From the NCBI RefSeq assembly GCF_021043395.1, contig NZ_JAJNKE010000039.1, positions 1-37,612 on the forward strand: a stretch of 37,612 nt of DNA, given 5' to 3'. The notes under the pieces were generated by a model. That model was not told where the DNA came from. It made no database searches and worked only from the letters and a program-made list of their open reading frames with translations. Shown here piece after piece: positions 1 through 9,340 of the stretch (the stretch's first letter is position 1; each line of letters begins with the position of its first letter). Source of the stretch: Clostridium guangxiense. GTDB taxonomy: Bacteria; Bacillota; Clostridia; Clostridiales; Clostridiaceae. Both the position numbers and the translations under genes were made by a program.

Positions 1-184
1 GTTAAAATCTTTCACTATAGTTGCTTCGCAATATTTATGAATTACGGTTAAAAATAAATTTAATGCGACAGCCCCTTAAACTTTGAACTATTATAAATAA
101 ATTTACTTAACTAAATCATAGACAATATTGAAAATTATAAATATACATAGTAAATAGTATTGAAACAAGGCTATAAAAATGAAT

Positions 185-237
185 AAAATATGGTTGTTGC
201 AAAATAGGAGTAAGTTTTGCTGATAACCATATTTTTT
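185..237 (+). terminator. Strong hairpin upstream of the catalase
   Basis: Arms at 185-195 and 225-235 pair perfectly over 11 bp. An inner 6-bp stem (199-204 with 215-220) extends the fold, and a run of six T ends the right arm. This looks like a Rho-independent terminator for a gene left of the window. It could also be a structured leader of the catalase, whose start lies 100 bases downstream. Nothing else between 1 and 337 is recognisable as a gene. Confidence 0.55.
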
Positions 238-337
238 ATGGTGAAATTTATTATAGGGTATATAAGATTGCTTATGTATAAATAGCAGTTGGCAAGTATA
301 AAATATACATGAAATTAAAATTGTGGAGGTGTAGAAT

Positions 338-1015
338 TTGTTCAAACATGAAAAACAATTATTGAATAATTTACAAGTAAAAGTTGAAGGACCTAATCCT
401 CAATATGCAGTTCTTATGCAGGAGCAATTAGGGGGAGGAAATGGAGAACTTAAGGCAGCACTTCAATATTTATCACAAAGTTTTAGAGTAAAAGATCAAA
501 CGATAAAAGATTTGTTTTTAGATATTGGAACAGAAGAGCTTAGTCATATGGAGATAGTGGCTGAAACTATAAATTTATTAAATGGACATAGTGTAAATCA
601 TGAAGCAGTAGGAAGTGGCGAAATTGAAAGCCATGTACTTAGTGGATTAGCACCAGTTTTGGTGAATTCCTCTGGAGAACCATGGACCGCAAATTATGTA
701 ACAGTTACAGGGGATCTTGTAGCAGATTTGCTTTCAAACATAGCTTCAGAACAAAGAGCTAAAGTTGTATATGAATATTTGTATCGTCAGATTAAAGATA
801 GAGAAGTTAGAAATACAATAGATTTTTTATTAAATCGTGAAGAAGCACATAATGCCTTGTTTAGAGAGGCTTTAAATAAGGTGAAAGATACAGGTTCGAA
901 TAAAGATTTTGGAGTGACAGATGATTCTAAGTTATATTTTGATTTATCAACGCCAGGTAGATATTTCAATGATCCTAATCCCACAGAACCAAGCTTTTCT
1001 AATCCTAGAAGGTAA
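338..1015 (+). CDS. Manganese catalase family protein (CotJC-like)
   Basis: This 225-residue protein belongs to the ferritin-like dinuclear manganese catalases, which convert hydrogen peroxide to water and oxygen. The expected metal ligands are visible by motif: Glu37 (GELKAAL), Glu67 and His70 (EELSHME), Glu138 (SEQR) and His171 (EEAHN). The C-terminus is a Pro/Asn-rich tail (after about residue 205). The start is a TTG at 338, chosen because GGAGGT at 325-330 sits 7 bases upstream; the next ATG, 9 bases further on, is worse placed. In Bacillus the related CotJC is a spore-coat protein, so a role in spore or oxygen protection is plausible but inferred. The gene stands alone between hairpins at 185-237 and 1044-1091. 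Confidence 0.9.
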   Translation: MFKHEKQLLNNLQVKVEGPNPQYAVLMQEQLGGGNGELKAALQYLSQSFRVKDQTIKDLFLDIGTEELSHMEIVAETINLLNGHSVNHEAVGSGEIESHVLSGLAPVLVNSSGEPWTANYVTVTGDLVADLLSNIASEQRAKVVYEYLYRQIKDREVRNTIDFLLNREEAHNALFREALNKVKDTGSNKDFGVTDDSKLYFDLSTPGRYFNDPNPTEPSFSNPRR

Positions 1016-1043
1016 GCGAATAAAAATAAGATATGAAAATTTT

Positions 1044-1091
1044 AAACTAGATTGTACTGGAAACATTTGGTATGATCTAGTTTTATTTTTT
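1044..1091 (+). terminator. Terminator of the catalase gene
   Basis: Perfect 9-bp arms at 1044-1052 and 1075-1083 enclose a 22-base loop and are followed by a T-rich tract to 1091. It begins about 30 bases after the catalase stop. Confidence 0.75.
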
Positions 1092-1262
1092 GTAAAATTT
1101 AGGCTTTGCATTGGGAAAATTGAACCTTATTGAAATATTAGTGTATACAAATGAAGATTTTGCTTTAGGTTGATAAAGAAGTAAACGATAAATAACATAA
1201 TGTTACATCATGAAATATATCGTATTTAAAACTTAATTTTATATACTAACGGAGTTGATAAA

Positions 1263-2876
1263 ATGTTAAAAAAGAAATTAGCAGCGTTAATATTGGGAGT
1301 TTTAATTTTTTCTAGTAATGCTTTTATACAAACGAGTTTTGTACAAGCAGTAACGATTCAGAAGCAATACATAAATAACAATAGAAGTTATGAAAAATTA
1401 CAGCCAATAGGAATAGTAATACATGATACTGATGAGCCAGGAGGAACAGCTCAAAATAATAGAGATTATGTTAATAGAGACGCTAATGCTAAAACATCAG
1501 CACATTATTTTGTTGATTGGGATTATGTAATTCAAGCTTTACCTGAGGATGAAGTGGCATGGCATGCCGGATATACAGCTAATCATAAATTCTTAAGTGT
1601 TGAGATGTGCGTTCCATATGGGCAAGATACTTTAAAGTTTAATGCAGTGTATAAGAATACAGTAGACTTAGTAGTGGCCATATGCAAAAAGTATGGATGG
1701 AGTTCTAGTAATATTTATAGTCATAATTGGGTATCGCAAGCTTATCACGAAACAGATCATACAGATCCTATAGGATATTTAAATCAGTACGGAAAGTCAT
1801 GGGATAATATGATAAATGATATCCAAAAAGAAATTAATAGTACAAGTTCTAATGATAATACAAACAATAATACTAATCCAGCACAAAATACAAGTGGAAG
1901 CATATCAGAACTAAAAAGTATATTAACTAAAAATGGATATGGAAAATTAAATGCTGATAATGTAATAGATTCGACAACCATAGCAGCATGTCCGCTTCTA
2001 AAAAGTGGATCTAGTGGAGATGTAGTAAAGTGGATTCAAAGTAGGTTGGCAATAAGTGCAGATGGAATATTTGGAGCTGGAACTAAGCAGGCAGTAGCAA
2101 GCTTTCAAAAGGCAAATGGACTTGAAGCAGATGGTGTAATTGGAAAAATGACTTGGACTAAATTGTTGGGTATAGCAAATCAAAATAATAGTGAAGGTAA
2201 TACAAGCAATAATACACCAGCTCAAAACAGCAGTGGAGATGTAGCAGAATTACAAACTATATTAAACAAAGATAGGTATTCGCATTTAGTAGTTAATAAT
2301 TATCCAGGCGTAGATACTATAGCAGCATGTCCGTTATTGCAAGTAGGCTCTAGTGGAGAAGTTGTAAAATGGGTTCAAAAGAAATTGGGAATAAATGCGG
2401 ATGGAGCGTTTGGAAATGCAACTAAACAGGCGGTAATAAATTTTCAAAAGGCAAATGGACTTGGAGCAGATGGTGCGGTAGGGAAGATGACATGGACAAA
2501 GTTACTGAATTTATCAAATCAAAATAATGGTAGTACTATAAATAGTAATACAACAGATAGTAATAATCAGACAACACCAACACAAAATGCAAGCGGAACC
2601 ATAGCGGAGCTGCAAACAATTCTAAATAAAGCTGGATATGGAAAATTGACAGTGGATAATCAAGCAGGACCAGCAACTCTAACAGCATGTCCGTTATTGC
2701 AAGTAGGCTCTAGTGGAGAAGTTGTAAAATGGGTTCAAAAGAAATTAGGAGTAAGTGCGGATGGCATATTTGGAAGTGGAACTAAACAGGCGGTAATAAA
2801 TTTTCAAAGAGCAAATGGACTTGGAACAGATGGAGTTATTGGGAAGACGACATGGGTAAAGTTATTGGGAATGTAA
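1263..2876 (+). CDS. Secreted N-acetylmuramoyl-L-alanine amidase, 3 repeat units
   Basis: A 537-residue exported peptidoglycan hydrolase. A signal peptide ends at a VQA site near residue 29. An Amidase_2 (T7 lysozyme/AmpD-like) domain spans about 35-190; likely zinc ligands are His54 (IHDTD), His154 (SHNW) and Asp168 (HTDP). His166 occupies the position that is Lys in AmpD. Three units of about 92 residues follow at roughly 212-303, 324-415 and 446-537. Each consists of a short LQTIL..GYG..L..DN segment followed by a canonical PG_binding_1 domain (CPLL.SGSSG.VVKW). Asn/Thr/Ser-rich linkers separate them. GGAG at 1251-1254 precedes the ATG. It shares its whole architecture with the next gene, so the pair arose by duplication. 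The likely role is autolysis or cell separation; a phage endolysin role is less likely without phage neighbours. Confidence 0.9.
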   Translation: MLKKKLAALILGVLIFSSNAFIQTSFVQAVTIQKQYINNNRSYEKLQPIGIVIHDTDEPGGTAQNNRDYVNRDANAKTSAHYFVDWDYVIQALPEDEVAWHAGYTANHKFLSVEMCVPYGQDTLKFNAVYKNTVDLVVAICKKYGWSSSNIYSHNWVSQAYHETDHTDPIGYLNQYGKSWDNMINDIQKEINSTSSNDNTNNNTNPAQNTSGSISELKSILTKNGYGKLNADNVIDSTTIAACPLLKSGSSGDVVKWIQSRLAISADGIFGAGTKQAVASFQKANGLEADGVIGKMTWTKLLGIANQNNSEGNTSNNTPAQNSSGDVAELQTILNKDRYSHLVVNNYPGVDTIAACPLLQVGSSGEVVKWVQKKLGINADGAFGNATKQAVINFQKANGLGADGAVGKMTWTKLLNLSNQNNGSTINSNTTDSNNQTTPTQNASGTIAELQTILNKAGYGKLTVDNQAGPATLTACPLLQVGSSGEVVKWVQKKLGVSADGIFGSGTKQAVINFQRANGLGTDGVIGKTTWVKLLGM

Positions 2877-3021
2877 AACATGATGATAATGTAACAATGT
2901 TGTAAAATTATTGCACAACAGCACCATTTATGTTAAGTTAGATATAAGTAGCATAGAATATAAAATGACAATTATTATTGTAAAGAGTCAAATTTTTACA
3001 TGACAATATGGAGATGAGTTA

Positions 3022-4968
3022 ATGTTAAGAAAAAAAATAATGGTGATAATTTTATCAGTTGCAATTGTTGTCACAAGTAATGTTTTTTTTACACAAAATT
3101 TTGTACAAGCTGTAACAGTTAAAAAGGAGTACATAAATAATAATAGACCGGGGACAAGCCTACAACCTACAGGCATAGTAATACATGATACTGATGATCC
3201 AGGTGGTACAGCCCAAAATAATAGGGATTATTTTAATAATTATGCAAGTGCACAGGCTTCAGCACATTATTTTGTTGATTGGAATCAAGCTATTCAGGCG
3301 ATTCCAGAAAACGAAGTTGCATGGCATGCTGGACCTACAGCTAATAGTAAGTATTTAGGTGTTGAAATGTGCGTTCCGTATGGAACTGATCAAGCTAAGT
3401 TTAATGAAGTATATCAAAACACAGTGGAGTTAGTGGCTTCCATATGTAAAAGATATGGCTGGAATTCGAACAATATTCATAGTCATAAATGGGTATCAGA
3501 AACTTATGGCGAAACAGATCATACAGATCCTATAGGATATTTAAACGAGTATGGTAAGACATGGGATCAGCTATTAAGTGATATTCAGAAGGCTATAGAT
3601 GGTACAAGTTCTGGCAATAATCCAACGCAGCCAGGTGCAAGTGGAGATATAGCAGATTTGCAAACGATACTTAATAACAATGGATATGGGCATCTAACAG
3701 TAGACAATCAAGCAGGGGCAGCAACTATAGCAGCATGCCCACTTTTAAAAAGTGGATCTAGTGGGGATGTAGTAAAATGGGTTCAAAAGAAATTGGGAGT
3801 AAGTGCAGATGGAATATTTGGAAATGCAACTAAGCAGGCAGTAATAAAGTTCCAAAATACAAATAGTATTGAGGCTGATGGAATAATAGGAAAAATGACT
3901 TGGGCAAAATTATTAAATTCATCAAGCTCAAATACTACTAATCCAAGCACTGGAGGAAGTATAGGAAATAGTACAACACCAAGTACTAGCGGAGATATAG
4001 CAGATTTGCAAACAATACTTAATAACAGCGGATATGGAAAATTGACAGTGAATAATCAGACAGGACCAGCGACAATAGCAGCATGTCCACTTTTGGAAAG
4101 CGGATCTAGTGGAAATGTAGTAAAGTGGGTTCAGAAGAAATTAGGAGTAAGTGCGGATGGAATATTTGGCAATGCGACTAAACAGGCAGTAATAAACTTC
4201 CAAAAGGCAAATGGACTTACGGCTGATGGAGAAATCGGGAAAATGACTTGGACGAAGCTACTAAGTTCATCAAGTTCAAGCACTACTAATCCAAGTACTG
4301 GGGGGAATACAGGAAATAATACAACACCAAGCACTAGCGGAGATATAGCAAATTTGCAAACAATACTTAATAACGGTGGATATGGACATTTAACAGTGGA
4401 TAATCAGGTAGGACCGGCAACTATAGCAGCATGCCCACTTTTAAGCAGTGGATCTAGTGGAGATGTGGTAAAATGGGTTCAAAAGAAATTAGGGGTAAAT
4501 GCGGATGGAATATTTGGCAATGCGACTAAACAGGCAGTAATAAATTTTCAAAAGGCAAATGGACTTGAAGCAGATGGTGTAATTGGTAAGGGAACTTGGA
4601 CAAAACTATTAAGTTCATCAAGTTCAAATACTACTAATCCAAGCACTGGAGGAAGTGCAGAAAATAATACAACACCAAGCACTAGTGGAAATATAGCAGA
4701 TCTTCAGGCAATACTTAATAACAATGGATATGGACATCTAACAGTAGATAATCAAGCAGGACCAGCAACTATAGCAGCATGCCCACTTTTAAAAAGTGGA
4801 TCTAGTGGAGATGTAGTAAAATGGGTTCAAAAGAGATTAGGAGTAAATGCAGATGGAATATTTGGAGATGCAACTAAGCAGGCAGTAATAAGTTTTCAAA
4901 AGACAAATGGACTTGGAGCTGATGGAGAAATCGGGAAAATGACTTGGCAGAAGCTTTTGGGTATTTAG
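3022..4968 (+). CDS. Secreted N-acetylmuramoyl-L-alanine amidase, 4 repeat units
   Basis: A 648-residue paralogue of the preceding amidase. The signal peptide ends at VQA near residue 30. The catalytic domain has His55 (IHDTD), His155 (SHKW) and Asp169 (HTDP) at equivalent positions. The C-terminal part carries four copies, not three, of the bipartite unit (LQTILN..GYG..LTVDNQ.GPATIAACP followed by PG_binding_1), joined by Ser/Asn/Thr/Gly linkers of about 25 residues. The units are nearly identical in DNA as well as protein, which suggests recent expansion by unequal recombination. GGAGATGAG at 3010-3018 is the ribosome binding site. The gap of 145 bases to the previous gene has no convincing terminator, so partial co-transcription is possible. 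Confidence 0.9.
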   Translation: MLRKKIMVIILSVAIVVTSNVFFTQNFVQAVTVKKEYINNNRPGTSLQPTGIVIHDTDDPGGTAQNNRDYFNNYASAQASAHYFVDWNQAIQAIPENEVAWHAGPTANSKYLGVEMCVPYGTDQAKFNEVYQNTVELVASICKRYGWNSNNIHSHKWVSETYGETDHTDPIGYLNEYGKTWDQLLSDIQKAIDGTSSGNNPTQPGASGDIADLQTILNNNGYGHLTVDNQAGAATIAACPLLKSGSSGDVVKWVQKKLGVSADGIFGNATKQAVIKFQNTNSIEADGIIGKMTWAKLLNSSSSNTTNPSTGGSIGNSTTPSTSGDIADLQTILNNSGYGKLTVNNQTGPATIAACPLLESGSSGNVVKWVQKKLGVSADGIFGNATKQAVINFQKANGLTADGEIGKMTWTKLLSSSSSSTTNPSTGGNTGNNTTPSTSGDIANLQTILNNGGYGHLTVDNQVGPATIAACPLLSSGSSGDVVKWVQKKLGVNADGIFGNATKQAVINFQKANGLEADGVIGKGTWTKLLSSSSSNTTNPSTGGSAENNTTPSTSGNIADLQAILNNNGYGHLTVDNQAGPATIAACPLLKSGSSGDVVKWVQKRLGVNADGIFGDATKQAVISFQKTNGLGADGEIGKMTWQKLLGI

Positions 4969-5002
4969 TAAAAAAATATATCTATAGAAATGGAGTGTCT
5001 AT

Positions 5003-5458
5003 ATGAATAAGATGAAAAAGGTTATTTCTATTTTCTTTGTATTTACACTGTTAATAAATGTTTTTTCAATTAGCAAAGTTAAAGCTAGTTCAGTAAGTGA
5101 AAATGGACAGGCTATTGTAATGTATTCAAAAATGTTTTTAGGAATACCATACATGAATGCTGGAACAACAACAGCAGGATTTGATTGTTCTGGATTTGTT
5201 CAATATGTATATGCACATTTTGGAGTAAACTTGCCAAGAACAACATATGATCAGGTTAAGGTTGGAACCAAAGTTAGCAAAGACGATTTAAAACCTGGAG
5301 ATATCGTTTTTTTTGGAACAGAAGATAATGTATATCATGATGGTATATATATAGGTGGGGGAAGGTTTATACATGCCCCTAAGACTGGAGATGTAATTAG
5401 AATTGAATATTTGAAGTATATGGAGTTTTATATTGGGGTTAGAGTGATACAAAATTAG
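5003..5458 (+). CDS. Secreted NlpC/P60 endopeptidase, minimal
   Basis: A 151-residue secreted cysteine peptidase of the NlpC/P60 family, expected to cut the D-Glu-diamino acid bond in peptidoglycan stem peptides. It has a signal peptide (about 1-28, VKA site) and then only the catalytic domain, with Cys62 (GFDCSG), His112 (YHDGIYIG) and His124 (RFIHAPK) as the triad. It has no SH3, LysM or coiled-coil targeting domain, unlike the two paralogues at 22.3 and 23.5 kb. It lies 34 bases after the second amidase and is probably co-transcribed with it, giving an amidase plus endopeptidase set. Confidence 0.9.
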   Translation: MNKMKKVISIFFVFTLLINVFSISKVKASSVSENGQAIVMYSKMFLGIPYMNAGTTTAGFDCSGFVQYVYAHFGVNLPRTTYDQVKVGTKVSKDDLKPGDIVFFGTEDNVYHDGIYIGGGRFIHAPKTGDVIRIEYLKYMEFYIGVRVIQN

Positions 5459-5543
5459 TATATCTTTATTTACATCTTTTAGATATTCAGTATGTATGAT
5501 AGAATATACGTAAATTTACTATTTAATAATGGAGAGATAGTCT

Positions 5544-7334
5544 ATGAATATATTTGAATATTTGAAAAATAATTTTCTCATTACAGATGGAGCTATGGGG
5601 ACTTATTACTCAAAAATAACAGGTGATAATAAGTCATTTTGTGAATTTGCAAATTTAAATAATGCTGGAATAATAAAAAGCATACATAATGAGTATATCG
5701 AGGCAGGTGCCAAGCTTATCAGAACAAATACTTTTTCTGCTAATGCTATAACTCTTGATGTTTCTAGAGAAGAATTGGAGAATATTATAAAAAGAGGATA
5801 TGAAATAGCAAAAGAAGCTGTTGATGGGAAGGAAGTATTTGTAGCGGCTGACATTGGACCGATAAATATATCTGGAATAGATAAAACGGTTGAGGATGTG
5901 TATAATGAATATAAATTTATAGTTGATACATTTATGAGCGAAGGTGCTGATATATTTGTATTTGAAACTTTAAGTAATTTAAATTGTTTAGAAGAAATTG
6001 CAGTGTATATTAAGAAAAAAAATAAATCAGCATTTGTGTTAACACAATTTGCAGTTATGCAGGATGGATATACAAGAGATGGAGTAAGTATAAATGGAAT
6101 TGTTAGCAAAATAAAGGAAATTAAAGATATAGATGCTTTTGGCTTCAATTGTGGTTCCGGACCTGCACATTTATACAGTATGCTTAAAAAATTAAATATA
6201 TATAGGGAGAATATTATATCAGCCCTTCCAAATGCAGGATATCCTGAAATTGTAAATGAAAGAATGGTATACATTGATAATCCTGATTATTTTTCAGATA
6301 AAATGCTATCCATAAAAAAATCTGGAGCAAAGATAGTTGGTGGTTGCTGCGGAACTACTCCGAGACATATAAGGGAACTAAACTATAAATTGAGAATAGA
6401 TGGTTCAAAGGTAATCTTAAAGACTTCGGATGAAAATAAAGTTATAAGAAAAGTTAGAAAAACTAATAATAAATTTATAGATAAACTTAATAGAAATAAG
6501 TTTCCATTGGTGGTAGAATTAGATCCACCTACAAACACAATGATGGATAAGATTATGCATTGTGCTGAAGTGTGTAGAGACAATAATATAGATTTAGTTA
6601 CTGTTGCAGATTCGCCGATGTCAAAAGTTAGAGTTGATTCCATTGTAATTGCTTCAAAAATAAAAAGAGAAATAGGTATAGATGTTATGCCGCACATATG
6701 CTGCAGAGATAAAAACATAAATGCTATAAGATCAAGTATACTTGCAGCCAATATAGAAGGCATAAGAAATATACTGGCTGTAACAGGTGATCCCGTTTCT
6801 GGAGCTGAAGAAATAAAGGCTAAAAGTGTATTTAATTTAAATTCTTTTAGACTTATAGAACTTATATCAGAAATGAATAAAGAGGTTTTTAATGGTGACG
6901 AAATAAGTATAGGTGGGGCATTAAACTTAAATGTTTCAAATAAAAATTCAGAAGTAGCCAGGATGAATAAAAAGTTATTAAATGGTGCTAAATTTTTTCT
7001 AACTCAACCTATTTTTGAAGATGAAACTATAGAGTTTTTATCGAATTTTAAAAAAGAAAATGATGTTAAAATTTTAGGTGGAATTATGCCTCTTATAAGT
7101 TATAAAAATGCTCAGTTTATAAATAACGAACTTCCAGGAGTTAGGATACCACAAAAGTATGTTGATAGATTTGACAAGGATATGACAAGAGATGAAGCAG
7201 AAAAAGTAGGAATAGAAATAGCTGTAGAGATTATTAATAAAATAAAAAATCATGTTGATGGTTTATATCTTGTTACACCATTTAATAGAATTGAAATGAT
7301 AATTAAGGTGATAAAGGCATCTATAGGTATATAA
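5544..7334 (+). CDS. Bifunctional homocysteine S-methyltransferase / 5,10-methylenetetrahydrofolate reductase
   Basis: A 596-residue cytoplasmic fusion like Bacillus YitJ. Residues 1 to about 285 form the homocysteine methyltransferase barrel, with zinc-binding Cys203 (FNCGSG) and the pair Cys268-Cys269 (GGCCGTTP). Residues from about 310 to the end form a MetF-type reductase domain (FPLVVELDPP, VTGDP, FFLTQPIF). There is no cobalamin or activation domain, so this is not full MetH. It produces 5-methyl-THF and may transfer methyl groups to homocysteine. I saw no SAM or T-box riboswitch in the 85 bases upstream. GGAGAG at 5530-5535 precedes the ATG. Confidence 0.9.
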   Translation: MNIFEYLKNNFLITDGAMGTYYSKITGDNKSFCEFANLNNAGIIKSIHNEYIEAGAKLIRTNTFSANAITLDVSREELENIIKRGYEIAKEAVDGKEVFVAADIGPINISGIDKTVEDVYNEYKFIVDTFMSEGADIFVFETLSNLNCLEEIAVYIKKKNKSAFVLTQFAVMQDGYTRDGVSINGIVSKIKEIKDIDAFGFNCGSGPAHLYSMLKKLNIYRENIISALPNAGYPEIVNERMVYIDNPDYFSDKMLSIKKSGAKIVGGCCGTTPRHIRELNYKLRIDGSKVILKTSDENKVIRKVRKTNNKFIDKLNRNKFPLVVELDPPTNTMMDKIMHCAEVCRDNNIDLVTVADSPMSKVRVDSIVIASKIKREIGIDVMPHICCRDKNINAIRSSILAANIEGIRNILAVTGDPVSGAEEIKAKSVFNLNSFRLIELISEMNKEVFNGDEISIGGALNLNVSNKNSEVARMNKKLLNGAKFFLTQPIFEDETIEFLSNFKKENDVKILGGIMPLISYKNAQFINNELPGVRIPQKYVDRFDKDMTRDEAEKVGIEIAVEIINKIKNHVDGLYLVTPFNRIEMIIKVIKASIGI

Positions 7335-7347
7335 GGAGGGCGTTTTA

Positions 7348-8268
7348 ATGAAAAAGTATAAGATCGTATTTATGGTTCTTTTCTTCTCTATGTTTATAGG
7401 GTTTAATGCAAAAGCTGAAATTTTTAAGGATAATCAAACTGTTGATAAAAATAAGAAATGGACAATAACATTTACTAAGCCTGTAGAACTAAATGATAAT
7501 ACAAAAAACAGCATAATTGTATTTGATCAAAATGATGGTAGCAATGCTGATATAAATCTAGAGTTAACCAATAATAATAAAAGTATAGTGGTAGATGCAC
7601 CTGATGGCGGATATAGGTCAGGCGAAAAATACTGCTTAACTATAACAGAGGATATGAAATCCCAGAGCAATGACACAATTAAAAATCCACTTACGTTGAC
7701 ATTTTCGGTTGCAGGTGATGCTTCTGGCATAATTTTTAATGACAAAAATTTGGAAAATGCCGTAAGGAAACAAATAGGTAAAGAAACTGGAGACTTAACA
7801 CAAAATGATTTAGATAAAGTAACCACACTTGCAGCAGTAAATGCAGATATAAAAGATCTTAATGGAATTGAAAATTTAAGAAATTTAACGGAAGTTTTCC
7901 TTGGAGGCAATGCAATTACGAGTATTGAACCACTAGGAAAGCTAACTAAGCTTGAAACTATAAATTTAGTTGGATGCCAAATTCAAGATATAAGTCCGCT
8001 AAGTTCAATTCCTAGTTTACAGTTTTTATTCTTGAGTGGTAATAATATTGTTGATATAACGCCAATTGAAAAATTGACAAATATTCAGTATTTATCTTTA
8101 GATAGCAATAAAATTGAAGATGTTAGTCCTCTTTTAAAGCTTAAGAGTCTTACAGATCTTGAGATTTCAGATAATCCTATTAAAGATACTACACCTTTAA
8201 AAACATTGAGTTCACAGTTGAAGAGAAAAGATTTTGATATAGATTCTTCTGGAAATGTTATATTTTAA
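7348..8268 (+). CDS. Secreted leucine-rich-repeat protein with Ig-like domain
   Basis: A 306-residue exported protein. The signal peptide ends near residue 23 (AKA). Residues 25-125 resemble an SbsA/Big_5-type Ig-like domain (TITFTKPVELN, with LTLTFSVAG at its end). From about residue 150 there are five internalin-type 22-residue leucine-rich repeats (LT.VFLGGN.I..I.PL and similar). There is no LPXTG or obvious surface anchor. The ribosome binding site AAGGAGGGCG begins at the stop of the upstream methyltransferase, 13 bases before this start, so the two are probably co-transcribed although functionally unrelated. The function is unknown; protein binding at the cell surface is inferred. Confidence 0.8.
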   Translation: MKKYKIVFMVLFFSMFIGFNAKAEIFKDNQTVDKNKKWTITFTKPVELNDNTKNSIIVFDQNDGSNADINLELTNNNKSIVVDAPDGGYRSGEKYCLTITEDMKSQSNDTIKNPLTLTFSVAGDASGIIFNDKNLENAVRKQIGKETGDLTQNDLDKVTTLAAVNADIKDLNGIENLRNLTEVFLGGNAITSIEPLGKLTKLETINLVGCQIQDISPLSSIPSLQFLFLSGNNIVDITPIEKLTNIQYLSLDSNKIEDVSPLLKLKSLTDLEISDNPIKDTTPLKTLSSQLKRKDFDIDSSGNVIF

Positions 8269-8296
8269 AGAAGCAAAATATACTAGATAAAAGGGC

Positions 8297-8336
8297 GCTG
8301 TCGTACTAAAAAAATTGCGACAGCCTCATTTTATTT
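8297..8336. terminator. Bidirectional terminator between convergent genes
   Basis: A 7-bp stem (8297-8303 with 8318-8324, GCTGTCG/CGACAGC) is followed by a T-rich tract on the plus strand. It lies between the leucine-rich-repeat gene (plus) and LD-carboxypeptidase (minus) and probably serves both. Confidence 0.7.
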
Positions 8337-9255
8337 ATAGATGTACTACTGGTTCTAAAATTTCAATGGTTTTAGCATTACAATTAATATGAGCCTTAGC
8401 ACCTATTGGAAGTGTAAGCTTTGGATAATCATGTCCACTCATGAAGTTTGAGATAGTTGGTTTGTTTAGAGACAATATGGTGTCTTTTATTACTTCTTCA
8501 AGTCTTAAGCTTCTTTCATAATGAGGTAAAGTGCAATTCTTAAATTGACCTAGTATGAACCCACTGCATTCCTGAAGTTTTCCACATAAAAGAAGATGTG
8601 TTAACATTCTATCTATTGAATAAGGCTCTTCGTGAACATCTTCTATAAAAAGTATATTATTTTTAAAGTTAACTTCATAAGGAGTTCCTATGGTATTACT
8701 TATAAGTGATAGGTTACCTCCCACTATATCTCCAGATGCATTACCAGATATTTCACATTTCATATCAATTTTTGGTGGATTTTTTATTATATATTTTCTA
8801 TTTCCTTTCATAAGAGTATCTAAAAAGGATTTTAAAGTATATTCATCTTCTAAGTTTGAGCTCGCCATTGGTCCATGAAAAGTTATAAGGCCTGCTTTAT
8901 TAAAAAATACATTTAAGTAAGTTGTTATGTCGCTAAAACCAACAAATATTTTTGGGTTGTTTTTTATTACATCAAAATCTATATATGGAAGGGTCCTCAT
9001 AGAACCATATCCACCTCTTATGCATAGAATCATGTCTACATCTTTATCAAGGAACATATCCATAATATCCTCTGCTCTAGCTTTATCTTCTCCTGCAAGA
9101 TAACCATATTTATCATAAACGTGGTTACCTATTTTCACTTTGAAGCCTAGATTTGTAAGAAAATCTATTCCTCTTTTTATTGCTTCTGGTTTTTCTGGAC
9201 TTGATGGTGAAACTATTCCTATAATATCACCATAATTCAATTTTTTACCTATCAA
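8335..9255 (-). CDS. LD-carboxypeptidase (MEROPS S66)
   Basis: A cytoplasmic serine peptidase of the LdcA/MccF family that typically removes the terminal D-Ala from murein tetrapeptides during recycling. The catalytic triad can be placed by motif: Ser in GFSD, Glu in LFIED and His in SGHDYPKLTLPIG (residues 108, 205 and 275 from the start used here). I place the start at a TTG at 9255 (MIGKKLNYGD), because AAGGTGA lies about 5 bases upstream of it. A longer frame from 9270 would have its first codons inside that ribosome binding site. Length is about 306 residues, normal for the family. MccF-like immunity enzymes share the fold, but no microcin genes are nearby. Confidence 0.85.
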   Translation of the reverse strand: MIGKKLNYGDIIGIVSPSSPEKPEAIKRGIDFLTNLGFKVKIGNHVYDKYGYLAGEDKARAEDIMDMFLDKDVDMILCIRGGYGSMRTLPYIDFDVIKNNPKIFVGFSDITTYLNVFFNKAGLITFHGPMASSNLEDEYTLKSFLDTLMKGNRKYIIKNPPKIDMKCEISGNASGDIVGGNLSLISNTIGTPYEVNFKNNILFIEDVHEEPYSIDRMLTHLLLCGKLQECSGFILGQFKNCTLPHYERSLRLEEVIKDTILSLNKPTISNFMSGHDYPKLTLPIGAKAHINCNAKTIEILEPVVHL

Positions 9256-9340
9256 AAAAATCACCTTCAATCATATTTAAAATATATTTATTAGGTATAC
9301 TCGTTCAGTGGGATTAACATCATAAGAGAGTGTGTTATGG

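Noticed and set aside
63-78. GCGACAGCCCC near the window start, like the right arm of a clostridial terminator (compare 8317-8325)
   Set aside because: The matching left arm is not in the 62 bases upstream within the window and no T-run follows.
103-345. An 80-codon minus-strand frame upstream of the catalase
   Set aside because: Composition is typical of AT-rich noncoding DNA (Phe, Ile, Tyr, Asn-rich), and it runs through the hairpin at 185-237 and overlaps the catalase start.
1263-5458. Prophage lysis module
   Set aside because: The hydrolases have signal peptides and there are no holin, portal, capsid or integrase genes nearby; they look like resident autolysins.
5606-6274. A 222-codon minus-strand frame inside the methyltransferase-reductase gene
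   Set aside because: It is antisense to a well-supported gene and has no recognisable domain.
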